From Acidobacteriota bacterium (GTDB lineage Bacteria > Acidobacteriota > Blastocatellia > Pyrinomonadales > Pyrinomonadaceae): a DNA stretch of 5,705 nt. Location of the stretch: the NCBI GenBank assembly GCA_013696385.1, contig JACCYR010000354.1, positions 1 through 5,705 of the forward strand, written 5' to 3'. The notes under the pieces are model-generated. The model was not told where the DNA came from. It saw nothing but the letters and a program-made list of their open reading frames with translations, and did no database searches. Within the stretch, counting starts at the first letter, position 1, and every line of letters starts with the position of its first letter. Below are positions 1 through 5,664 of the stretch, one piece after another. A program made the position numbers and the translations under genes.

Positions 1-54
1 ATTCGGGCAAGTATGCCGTGATTTTGTGCCGTGATATTTTTCGAGTTGAATCAT
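1..54 (-). CDS. N-terminal fragment of a zinc-ribbon protein, possibly a toprim/DUF6371-like mobile-element replication partner (runs off left edge)
   Basis: An ATG at 54-52 opens a minus-strand frame with no stop to the window edge, giving 18 residues: MIQLEKYHGTKSRHTCPN. The block KYHGTKSRHTCPN resembles the N-terminus of plasmid- and transposon-borne proteins in which a CPxC zinc ribbon precedes a toprim-like (DUF6371-type) domain. The second Cys of the ribbon would lie just outside the window. There is no strong Shine-Dalgarno; GGTAAAATT precedes the ATG. It lies downstream of, and on the same strand as, the primase-like remnant at 163-306, with the large hairpin between them, which fits two consecutive genes of one replication module. 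The family call rests on a very short segment and is an inference. Whether the rest of the gene is intact cannot be seen. Confidence 0.45.
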   Translation of the reverse strand, partial: MIQLEKYHGTKSRHTCPN

Positions 55-85
55 AATTTTACCAAAAAAATAAATGTTTTTTTTG

Positions 86-151
86 ACCGTCATTTGCGTC
101 ATTAGCGTCATTTTTTTTGTCAATAATGACGCTAATGACGCAAATGACGGT
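86..151. repeat. Perfect 27-bp inverted repeat made of iterated 9-nt units
   Basis: Arms at 86-112 and 125-151 are exact reverse complements, separated by a 12-nt loop (TTTTTTGTCAAT). Each arm is three tandem copies of a 9-mer close to GCGTCATTA: CCGTCATTT at 87-95, GCGTCATTA at 96-104 and GCGTCATTT at 105-113, with the mirror copies on the right. The stem lies 11 bases past the stop of the minus-strand primase remnant and about 30 bases before the next minus-strand start codon. On the minus strand it is followed by a T-tract only about 14 bases later, so it is a poor intrinsic terminator. Iterated units next to replication-protein genes recall iterons, but that role is inference. Confidence 0.9.
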
Positions 152-162
152 TCAAACAAAAC

Positions 163-306
163 TTATATTTTTTCACTTTCGAGATAAATAACCTTGCCAG
201 AAGCCTTTTTATCTGTGTCAAAACCTAATGCCTCCAATCGTTTAACTAAATTTTTTGAATGCACCGGGCGAAAACCGTTGTCAATGCAATAGTTTTTGTA
301 ACTCGG
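163..306 (-). pseudogene. C-terminal remnant of a plasmid/phage-type DNA primase-helicase
   Basis: The minus-strand frame from 306 to the TAA at 165-163 encodes 47 residues beginning PSYKNYCIDNGFRPVHSK and ending YLESEKI. The pattern Y-x2-[YW]-C-x2-NG-x2-P-V-x-S-x5-L-x4-G-F, followed by a basic stretch and a G-K-V-I-Y-L strand, is the usual winged-helix tail of D5/P4-type primase-helicases (also DUF5906/DUF3987-type proteins) found on plasmids, phages and integrative elements. The catalytic primase and ATPase parts are absent. The frame enters the inverted-repeat element at 307-415 and soon meets an in-frame stop there, and no recognisable continuation exists beyond 416. I read it as a decayed 3' end truncated at the element boundary. 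The family call is by motif memory only and is moderately secure. Confidence 0.6.
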
Positions 307-415
307 ATATAAGCACCCCAACAAAATTAGATTAGTTTTTTATCTGTCATAGTCCAATAACTACAAAGGTTCTAAATTTACAAAGTCTAACCTATTTCTG
401 TTGGGGTGCTTATAT
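307..415. mobile_element. MITE-like 109-bp element with terminal inverted repeats
   Basis: The left end (307-323, ATATAAGCACCCCAACA) and the right end (399-415) are perfect 17-bp inverted copies. Pairing continues imperfectly inward to 341 and 381, for 29 matches over 35 positions, leaving a 39-bp AT-rich core with no coding capacity. The ends are palindromic around TA, so a TA or ATAT target duplication is compatible but cannot be told apart from the repeat itself. TA targeting is typical of the IS630/Tc1-mariner group, and naming that group here is inference. The left boundary coincides with the point where the primase-like frame stops being recognisable. A solo IS-end pair left by internal deletion is the alternative. 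Confidence 0.65.
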
Positions 416-572
416 GATAGAATACAGAGTAGATGTTTTAAGGCTATCTGCATTTACCTAAATCATTTCAATATTAGACGGCACGAAAATGAATTTGCCG
501 TTGATGGAAGAAGTAATAAATTGGGCGCGGAAGGCGGTTTGTAATGAGAAAATTGGGCTTGGCTTTGAATAG
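414..572 (+). other. Possible decayed small reading frame, unidentified
   Basis: An ATG inside the right end of the MITE-like element (414) opens a frame reading MIEYRVDVLRLSAFT, then TAA at 459-461. The same frame continues after the stop with an internal ATG at 489 (MNLPLMEEVINWARKAV...) to a TAG at 570-572. The G-rich element end (GGGG) upstream could act as a weak ribosome site. The second part has protein-like composition but matches no family I recognise. An overlapping frame from 544 to 645 is equally unrecognised. This could be a gene broken by one stop, or chance. The rest of the stretch from 573 to 666 is AT-rich, and I see no gene, RNA or convincing promoter in it. Confidence 0.15.
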
Positions 573-666
573 TTTAAGTGAAATTGAGCCTTTTTACTTG
601 TATCAATTGAAAATTTGCGCGAACATGAAGGTTAGACCATTTTAGCCTTCTATTTTAAAAGAAATT

Positions 667-2637
667 ATGAGAACTATCCGACTAAAAAATCTTTTATTCC
701 TTTTTCTAGCAATTGTGTTGTGCCAAGTTTCGCTGCTGGCGCAAGCAATGCAGCCGCAGCCGAGCGAACTTGAAACTTATATAAAAGAAAATTACACCAA
801 GCGCGAGGTAATGATTCCGGTGCGCGACGGCGTGCGCCTTTTTACTTCGATTTACGAGCCGAAAAACAAATCAGCAAAATATCCGATTCTACTAAACCGC
901 ACGCCTTACACCGTTTCGCCTTACGGCGCGGACAAATTCAAAACTTCGTTAGGTCCCAACGAACTTTTTGCGCGTGATGGTTATATTTTTGTTTATCAAG
1001 ATGTGCGCGGACGTTGGAAGTCGGAAGGTGAGTTTGAGGATGTTCGCCCCGACATTAAAAATACAAAACCGAGCGAGATTGACGAATCAACCGACACTTT
1101 CGATACGATTGATTGGCTGGTTAAAAACGTGGCGAACAACAACGGCAAAGTCGGAACTTACGGCATTTCGTATCCGGGTTTTTATACTTCTGCGGGTTCG
1201 ATTGATTCGCACCCCGCGCTCAAAGCCTGCTCGCCGCAAGCACCTGTTTCCGATTGGTTTCACGGCGACGATATGCACCACAACGGCGCGTTGTTTTTGG
1301 CGCAAAACTATTCGTTCTTTTCGTTTTTCGGTCAACCGCGCCCGACTCCAACCAATAACGGCGATTATCTGAAAAAATGGACGGGACGCGAAACCGAAGA
1401 CGGCTACGATTATTTCAAACAGATTGGCGGACTGAAAGAAATGGCTGACAGTTATGAAAAAGGTTTGGGAATTCGCATCAAATTCTGGGACGATATGATG
1501 GCACATCCGAATTACGACCAATATTGGAAAGACCGCAACATTCTACCGAAACTGCAAAATATCAAATGCGCGACGATGACCGTCGGCGGTTGGTATGACA
1601 ACGAAGATTTATACGGCGCACTCAAAACTTATCAGCACATCGAACGCCAAAATCCGGGAATTTATAATGTCTTGGTTGTCGGACCTTGGTTTCACGGCGG
1701 TTGGGAGCGTTCTGACGGCGATTGGCTCGGCACGGCTTATTTCGGGCAGAAAACCGCCGAATATTACCAGAGCAATATGGAACTTCCCTTTTTCAATCAC
1801 TTTTTAAAAGATAAAGGCGACATTTCCAAAATCAATGAAGTCAATCTTTTTGATACAGGTTCGCACGAATGGAAGGCTTTTGAAAATTACGAACCGACAA
1901 ACGGGACAGACACAGCTTTATATTTAACCGATAATGGCGGACTTTCGTTTGAATTACCGAAAACGCAGAACGATTTTAACGAATATGTTTCCGACCCGAT
2001 GAAACCTGTTCCATATACGCAGAAAATCACATCAAATTATCCGCGTGATTTTATGACCGAAGACCAGCGTTTTGCTTCAACTCGTCCCGATGTTCTGGTT
2101 TATCAAACAGAGCCGTTGACCAAAGATATAACGGTTGCGGGCGATATTAAACCATATCTGTTTATCTCGTCGAGCGGCACGGATTCGGATTTTATTGTGA
2201 AATTGATTGACGTATTTCCCGATGATTACAAATTTCCGACAACCGGCAAAACTTTGCCGAACGGACAACCAGAAAGAGTAAAGCCGCCGGAAAATTCCGC
2301 TTTTTCGGTGTTTCAGCCGGGCGGTTATCAAATGCTTTTGCGCGGCGAACCATTTCCGGCGCGTTTTCGCAACAGCTTTGAAAAACCCGAACCTTTGAAA
2401 CCGAATGAAGTAACAAAAATCGAATATACAATGCCGGGCATCGCGCACACTTTTAAAAAAGGTCATCGGATAATGGTGCAGATTCAGAGCAGCTGGTTTC
2501 CGCTCGTGGCGCGAAATCCGCAAAAATTTATGCCGAATTACAAACTGGCAACTCAATCCGATTTTCAAAAAGCGACCGAGCGCGTTTATTTCGGCGGCGC
2601 GAACGCTTCGATGATTGTTCTGCCAATAACAAAATGA
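667..2637 (+). CDS. Secreted CocE/NonD-family serine hydrolase, alpha-amino-acid ester hydrolase type
   Basis: This 656-residue alpha/beta hydrolase has a C-terminal jelly-roll, as in the peptidase S15/CocE superfamily. A Sec signal peptide is visible (basic MRTIRLK, hydrophobic core 8-24, likely cleavage after AQA at 25-27), so it should act in the periplasm or outside. The nucleophile is Ser168 in GISYPG, the acid Asp311 in GGWYD and the base His343 in GPWFHGG. Tyr81 (NRTPY) and Tyr169 fit the oxyanion hole as in CocE. Asp202, Glu313 and Asp314 occupy the places of the carboxylate cluster that binds the substrate alpha-amino group in alpha-amino-acid ester hydrolases. The C-terminal block KKGHRIMVQIQSSWFP (597-612) is also typical of that group. 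Known members cleave or transfer alpha-amino acyl esters and amides, including beta-lactam side chains, but the natural substrate is unknown. The length fits the family. The ATG at 667 is chosen because it gives a complete signal peptide, although the Shine-Dalgarno (AAAAGAAA) is weak. A dipeptidase or general esterase role is the alternative. Confidence 0.9.
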   Translation: MRTIRLKNLLFLFLAIVLCQVSLLAQAMQPQPSELETYIKENYTKREVMIPVRDGVRLFTSIYEPKNKSAKYPILLNRTPYTVSPYGADKFKTSLGPNELFARDGYIFVYQDVRGRWKSEGEFEDVRPDIKNTKPSEIDESTDTFDTIDWLVKNVANNNGKVGTYGISYPGFYTSAGSIDSHPALKACSPQAPVSDWFHGDDMHHNGALFLAQNYSFFSFFGQPRPTPTNNGDYLKKWTGRETEDGYDYFKQIGGLKEMADSYEKGLGIRIKFWDDMMAHPNYDQYWKDRNILPKLQNIKCATMTVGGWYDNEDLYGALKTYQHIERQNPGIYNVLVVGPWFHGGWERSDGDWLGTAYFGQKTAEYYQSNMELPFFNHFLKDKGDISKINEVNLFDTGSHEWKAFENYEPTNGTDTALYLTDNGGLSFELPKTQNDFNEYVSDPMKPVPYTQKITSNYPRDFMTEDQRFASTRPDVLVYQTEPLTKDITVAGDIKPYLFISSSGTDSDFIVKLIDVFPDDYKFPTTGKTLPNGQPERVKPPENSAFSVFQPGGYQMLLRGEPFPARFRNSFEKPEPLKPNEVTKIEYTMPGIAHTFKKGHRIMVQIQSSWFPLVARNPQKFMPNYKLATQSDFQKATERVYFGGANASMIVLPITK

Positions 2638-2639
2638 TA

Positions 2640-2725
2640 ATTCCAAATTTCAAATTCCAGATTCCAAATGATAAATTTAACTTTTGAACTTTGAAATCTG
2701 GAATGTTCAATCTGGAATTTGGAAT
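2640..2725. repeat. Degenerate ATTCCAAAT/ATTCCAGATT repeat cluster with inverted halves
   Basis: The spacer between the hydrolase and the small membrane protein gene is almost wholly built from variants of ATTCCA(A/G)A and their reverse complements. The outer arms 2640-2648 and 2717-2725 pair perfectly over 9 bp, and the inner arms 2654-2663 and 2695-2704 pair over 10 bp. A second copy of AATCTGGA at 2709-2716 offers an alternative fold. It has no run of T after the stem, so it is not a standard terminator. Its right end supplies GGAA at 2721-2724, the probable ribosome site of the next gene. It looks like an interspersed intergenic repeat, and copies elsewhere in the genome would be expected. 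Confidence 0.7.
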
Positions 2726-2732
2726 AAATTAT

Positions 2733-3107
2733 ATGCCATCAACAGCAATTATCAGCGGGATTTTACTAATTTTAATCGGAATTTTCGGTTACGCTTTCAG
2801 TATTATTGACGGAAACACGAGTTTAACCGCGCTGATTCCGGCGGCATTTGGTCTGTTGCTTGCAATTCTGGGTTTTGCGGCAAAATCAAAAGAAAACTTA
2901 CGCAAACATCTGATGCACGCGGCGGTTGTCGTTGGTCTTTTAGGTTTTCTTATTCCTATGTGGCGAATTTTATCACAAATTAGCAATATAAAAGTTTCTC
3001 TCGCGGTGCTTTCACAGGCGGCTATGGCTTTGATTTGTTTGGTTTTTGTGATTTTGAGCGTTAAATCTTTTATCGATGCGCGTAAGAACAAAACTGCAGA
3101 AGTTTAA
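2733..3107 (+). CDS. Small four-helix inner-membrane protein, function unknown
   Basis: The protein has 124 residues, mostly hydrophobic, with four likely membrane helices at about 5-25, 30-50, 62-80 and 89-110. A conserved-looking basic loop, KSKENLRKHLMHA (51-63), lies between helices 2 and 3, and the tail KSFIDARKNKTAEV is basic. This charge pattern suggests that the loop and tail are cytoplasmic. I recall similar short hypothetical membrane proteins (GILLILIG...SLTALIPAAFG...ENLRKH.MHAA) in environmental Gram-negative phyla, but know no function. The ATG at 2733 is chosen over an upstream TTG at 2691, because GGAA sits 8 bases before it and the upstream codons fall inside the intergenic repeat. 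It may be co-transcribed with the hydrolase, 95 bp upstream. Its stop overlaps the stop of the convergent kinase gene. Confidence 0.75.
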   Translation: MPSTAIISGILLILIGIFGYAFSIIDGNTSLTALIPAAFGLLLAILGFAAKSKENLRKHLMHAAVVVGLLGFLIPMWRILSQISNIKVSLAVLSQAAMALICLVFVILSVKSFIDARKNKTAEV

Positions 3108-4462
3108 TCAAGCGTTGGCAAGTTGATTTGAACTTGCAAACCGTTTTTCGTATTTTTTGCTGCAATCGTTCCATTATGAGCATTGACGGCGCGTTCCGCA
3201 ATAGCCAACCCTAAACCGATGCCGCCGGTTTTTCTGTCTCGCGCCATGTGAACGCGGTAAAACGGGCGAAACAGTTTTTCTAATTCTTCTTCGGGAACGC
3301 CGCTGCCGTAATCTCTAACAATGACAACGGCGTTTCTATCTTCTTTTTTAAGCGAAACTTCTACTTCCGGTTCATCTTTTGAGTATTTCACCGCATTTCG
3401 CAAAACATTTTCAATCGCGCTTCTCAGCAGATTTTCATTGCCGAAAACTTTCACTGCGTCCTTTTGCAGGATTTTTACAGATTTGCCGTTTGCTTGTGCT
3501 TCAAAATCAGCGTCGGCAACGATTTGCCCAAATAACTTGGTAAGATTTACTTCCCTTTTCTCGAAATTTTCCGAGCCGGTTTCGAGTTTGGAAAGCACCA
3601 GAAGACGCGAAATCATTTCATTTAAGCGTTGCGATTCAGTTTCTAGTCTTTCCAGCAAAGGTTTTGTTTCAGCGTTGGCTTTTGTACGGGCAAGTTCGAG
3701 CGCGACATTCATCCGCGCCAGCGGCGAACGCAGTTCGTGCGAAATGTCCTGCGTCAAACGCTTTTCCGAAGTTACGAGCGATTCGATTCTTTCCGCCATC
3801 TCGTCAAAATCTTGAGCTAATCTAGCAACTTCGTCGTGTCTTTTCCCGATTTCAGGCGCAACCCGCGTCGTCAAATCACCGTCGGCAAGTTTCTGCGTTG
3901 CCCGGCGCAGTTTGCCGATTGGCGAAGAAAGATAACGTGCGAGAGCGTAACAACCTAAACCAGCCGTCAAAATAATTCCAAGAATTTGCAAAATTCTGGT
4001 TCTTAGGTCGGGATAAGTTTGTACTGTCGGACGTTTCCAAAGCGTGACGAATACAACTTTTGAACCATCGGAAAGTTGGATTTGTTTAGCGGCAGAAGTT
4101 TCGGTCGGTGAAACATCAATCTCTGTATTGTCGCTTTGTAAGGCTTTATTAAATAAATCGTCAGTCTTTTTATCAAGTTTTTTTCCGGCAATCTGCCTGC
4201 CGTTGATGTCAAAAAACCCGACACCACTGATTCTTTCCGAACTTCCAAGGCGGGTTAGATATTCTTCAAGTCCCTTTTGACCTTCGTTTTGATAAATTTG
4301 CGCCGCCGTCTGTGCATTGATGTTGACAACATCACTAACGATAATTCGCCATTGTCTACCAAGATTTTCCGGCTGCGTTGACCAGTTGATAAAACTTACC
4401 ACGCCGACAACTAATGCAATTGAAACCCAAAACCAAAGAAAAATTTTCAAAAACAAACTCAT
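3104..4462 (-). CDS. cpxA: CpxA-like sensor histidine kinase
   Basis: This 452-residue transmembrane kinase should sense an envelope signal and phosphorylate the regulator encoded just upstream. The order of parts is: TM1 at about 5-26, a periplasmic sensor of about 125 residues, TM2 at about 157-177, a HAMP linker at about 177-230, a DHp helix with the phosphoacceptor His242 in SHELRSPLAR, and a HATPase domain. The HATPase domain shows an N box with Asn352 and Asn356 (ENVLRNAVKYS), a G1 box DYGSG at 384-388, an F box LFRPFYR at 397-403 and a G2 box GGIGLGL at 413-419. No key residue is missing. The length is close to enterobacterial CpxA (about 457), and the DHp sequence is CpxA-like, but the periplasmic domain is not one I can match, so the stimulus is unknown. 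The gene starts 7 bases after the regulator's stop and has no clear Shine-Dalgarno, which suggests translational coupling. The periplasmic region and the cpxA name are the least certain parts. Confidence 0.92.
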   Translation of the reverse strand: MSLFLKIFLWFWVSIALVVGVVSFINWSTQPENLGRQWRIIVSDVVNINAQTAAQIYQNEGQKGLEEYLTRLGSSERISGVGFFDINGRQIAGKKLDKKTDDLFNKALQSDNTEIDVSPTETSAAKQIQLSDGSKVVFVTLWKRPTVQTYPDLRTRILQILGIILTAGLGCYALARYLSSPIGKLRRATQKLADGDLTTRVAPEIGKRHDEVARLAQDFDEMAERIESLVTSEKRLTQDISHELRSPLARMNVALELARTKANAETKPLLERLETESQRLNEMISRLLVLSKLETGSENFEKREVNLTKLFGQIVADADFEAQANGKSVKILQKDAVKVFGNENLLRSAIENVLRNAVKYSKDEPEVEVSLKKEDRNAVVIVRDYGSGVPEEELEKLFRPFYRVHMARDRKTGGIGLGLAIAERAVNAHNGTIAAKNTKNGLQVQINLPTLD

Positions 4463-4469
4463 ATTTTAT

Positions 4470-5165
4470 TTAATGTGGAAGTGTAAAAATGTATCCGACG
4501 GAACGAATCGTCTTTATTCTTTCATCGCCGTCGGCGCGTGTTCCCAGTTTTTTCCGTAGATTGCTGATGTGCATATCCAAACTGCGGTCATATGGCGAAA
4601 GTTTCCTGTCTAAAACCTTTTCGCTCAAATCTTCTTTATTAACGACCTTTCCCGCATCATTGAGCAAAGCAACCAGCAAATCGAATTCAACCGCCGTCAA
4701 ACCTAAATCTTCACCGTCCTTTTTGGCGGAACGTCCCGAAATCGAAACTTCAATATCATCCACCTGCAATTTATTGCTTTCGGCTTGCCTTGTTTCTTCC
4801 GAAATCTCGACGCGGCGCAGAATCGCCCGCAGACGCGCGACGAGTTCACGCGGATTAAACGGTTTCGGCAGATAATCATCCGCGCCAATTTCCAGACCAA
4901 TGATACGTTCCGTGTCGTCACCGCGTGCCGTCAGCATCAAAACCGGAATTTTTGATGTTTTTCGGAGTTCGCGCAAAACGTCAAAGCCATTCATCTTTGG
5001 CAGCATTACGTCTAAAATAGCTAATTCATATTCGCCGTTCAAGGCTTTTTGCAAACCGCTTTCGCCATCGTGAACCGCTTCCATTTCAAAACCTTCAACC
5101 GCCAGATATTCCGCCACGAGTTCGCAAAGTTCCTCGTCGTCATCTATTAAAAGTATTTTACTCAT
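4470..5165 (-). CDS. cpxR: CpxR-like OmpR-family response regulator
   Basis: This 231-residue DNA-binding regulator is the cytoplasmic partner of the kinase encoded immediately downstream. The receiver domain (about 1-118) has acidic residues Asp8-Asp10, phosphoacceptor Asp52 (LDVMLP), Thr79 (MLTARG) and Lys101 (LPKPFNPRELVARL). The winged-helix effector (about 133-228) ends in the recognition region SPYDRSLDMHISNLRKKLG and the wing RSVGYIF. The segments LGLEIGADDYLPKPFN and DRSLDMHISNLRKKL closely follow CpxR as I remember it, more than OmpR or PhoB. I chose the ATG at 5165 because MSKILLIDDD is the family's usual start; a GTG two codons earlier (5171) is possible. No Shine-Dalgarno precedes either start, and a near-leaderless transcript from the -10 at 5176-5181 would explain this. 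It is first in a two-gene operon and probably autoregulated through the GTAAA box at 5210-5224. Confidence 0.93.
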   Translation of the reverse strand: MSKILLIDDDEELCELVAEYLAVEGFEMEAVHDGESGLQKALNGEYELAILDVMLPKMNGFDVLRELRKTSKIPVLMLTARGDDTERIIGLEIGADDYLPKPFNPRELVARLRAILRRVEISEETRQAESNKLQVDDIEVSISGRSAKKDGEDLGLTAVEFDLLVALLNDAGKVVNKEDLSEKVLDRKLSPYDRSLDMHISNLRKKLGTRADGDERIKTIRSVGYIFTLPH

Positions 5166-5175
5166 ATTCACATTG

Positions 5176-5181
5176 ATTTTA
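5176..5181 (-). promoter_or_regulatory. Candidate -10 element of the cpxR-like operon
   Basis: On the minus strand this reads TAAAAT, five of six matches to TATAAT, ten bases before the ATG at 5165. No good -35 lies 17 bases upstream (AGGCAA), but the GTAAA-N5-GTAAA box is centred roughly 48 bp before the implied start site, an arrangement that fits an activator-dependent promoter with an almost leaderless mRNA. An alternative is CTGACA at 5251-5246 with TAATGT at 5228-5223 (17-bp spacing), where the box would overlap the -10 and act as an operator. The sequence alone does not decide between them. Confidence 0.35.
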
Positions 5182-5209
5182 CGTCAAAAATTCTTCTTTT
5201 GCCTGAACT

Positions 5210-5224
5210 TTTACATTTCTTTAC
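5210..5224 (-). promoter_or_regulatory. CpxR-type binding box GTAAA-N5-GTAAA
   Basis: The minus strand reads GTAAA GAAAT GTAAA, an exact match to the tandem GTAAA-N5-GTAAA pattern known for enterobacterial CpxR. It lies 45 bp upstream of the start of a CpxR-like regulator whose recognition helix region is closely similar. The repeat period is really 10 bp (AATGTAAAGA-like units), one helical turn, as OmpR-family dimers bind. Further half-sites lie nearby: TTTAC at 5178-5182, 5320-5324 and 5348-5352, and GTAAA at 5235-5239. Direct autoregulation is the inference. Confidence 0.6.
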
Positions 5225-5382
5225 ATTACTTAGCGTAAAACTATCTGTCAGACGAGAAAAAGTATTCGCCTAAACCACTAACTATCAAAAGGTGAAGCAG
5301 TTTTTATTTTTTTTTGCATTTTACTTTTGCCTTTGTGCATATTTGCTTTTACCGCAAAATTTTCGTTAAATCACAAGTAATT

Positions 5383-5664
5383 ATGCCGACGACAATTAAA
5401 CAAGTCGAAGATACGGAAAACGGAAATGTAATTTTGCGCGTTGCCGGTTCGATGGAATTTGAAGATGCCGTTTTGCTGGAAAAAATCGCTCTTGAAATGC
5501 GCTCGGAACTCAGCAAAAATTTAACGATTGACCTTGCCGATCTAAACTTTTTAGATAGCGAAAGTGCGTCGATTTTGAAACGGATTGAGCGCGAACACGG
5601 TTTTGAAATCGAAGGAATCGAGATTTTTTTGCAAAATGTTGTCAATGAAACTGAGAGAAAATGA
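5383..5664 (+). CDS. Single-domain STAS protein (anti-sigma-factor-antagonist-like)
   Basis: The 93-residue protein is essentially one STAS domain. It has an opening beta pair (GNVILRVAGSM, 14-24), a helix (25-44), the central strand NLTIDLADLNFLDS (46-59) and a helix ASILKRIEREHG (62-73). Ser59 after Asp58 falls where SpoIIAA-type proteins carry the phosphorylated Ser, although the following residues (ESAS) are not the usual SGLG, so phosphoregulation is uncertain. STAS proteins of this size act in the cytoplasm by binding partner proteins such as anti-sigma kinases or transporters. No anti-sigma kinase is visible here. The ATG at 5383 is chosen because it begins directly before the first strand; a TTG at 5314 would add an implausible tail. 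The ribosome site is weak (AAGTAA). Its TGA overlaps the next gene's ATG, so the two are probably translated together. It is divergent from the cpxR-like gene across about 217 bp. Confidence 0.75.
   Translation: MPTTIKQVEDTENGNVILRVAGSMEFEDAVLLEKIALEMRSELSKNLTIDLADLNFLDSESASILKRIEREHGFEIEGIEIFLQNVVNETERK

Noticed and set aside
14..39. 13-nt direct repeat TGCCGTGAT(T/A)TT
   Set aside because: It lies inside the minus-strand coding frame 1-54, only two copies exist, and it is not a repeat array or CRISPR.
86..415. CRISPR array or riboswitch in the left intergenic region
   Set aside because: The repeats are inverted pairs or contiguous 9-mers without spacers, and no conserved aptamer core is recognisable.
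601..666. Sigma-70 promoter for the hydrolase (TTGAAA at 607-612, or TATTTT at 651-656)
   Set aside because: Neither hexamer has an acceptable partner at 16-18 bp, so no promoter can be supported.
667..747. Lipoprotein signal at Cys19 of the hydrolase
   Set aside because: The residues before Cys19 (AIVL) do not satisfy the lipobox, whose -1 position should be Gly, Ala or Ser. The AQA at 25-27 fits signal peptidase I.
2077..2646. A long open frame on the minus strand opposite the 3' part of the hydrolase gene
   Set aside because: It is fully antisense to well-conserved hydrolase coding sequence, its translation is rich in Arg, Phe and His without a domain, and it has no ribosome site. It is a codon-bias shadow.
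2691..2732. TTG at 2691 as the start of the small membrane protein gene
   Set aside because: The 14 extra codons fall inside the intergenic repeat, and the ATG at 2733 has GGAA at good spacing and begins directly before the first membrane helix.
5281..5313. T-run at 5301-5315 as an intrinsic terminator
   Set aside because: No GC-rich stem precedes the T-run on the plus strand, and no gene on that strand ends just upstream.
5314..5382. TTG at 5314 as the start of the STAS gene
   Set aside because: The added residues (HFTFAFVHICFYRK...) are not part of any STAS fold and come from a T-rich promoter region. The ATG at 5383 fits the domain edge.
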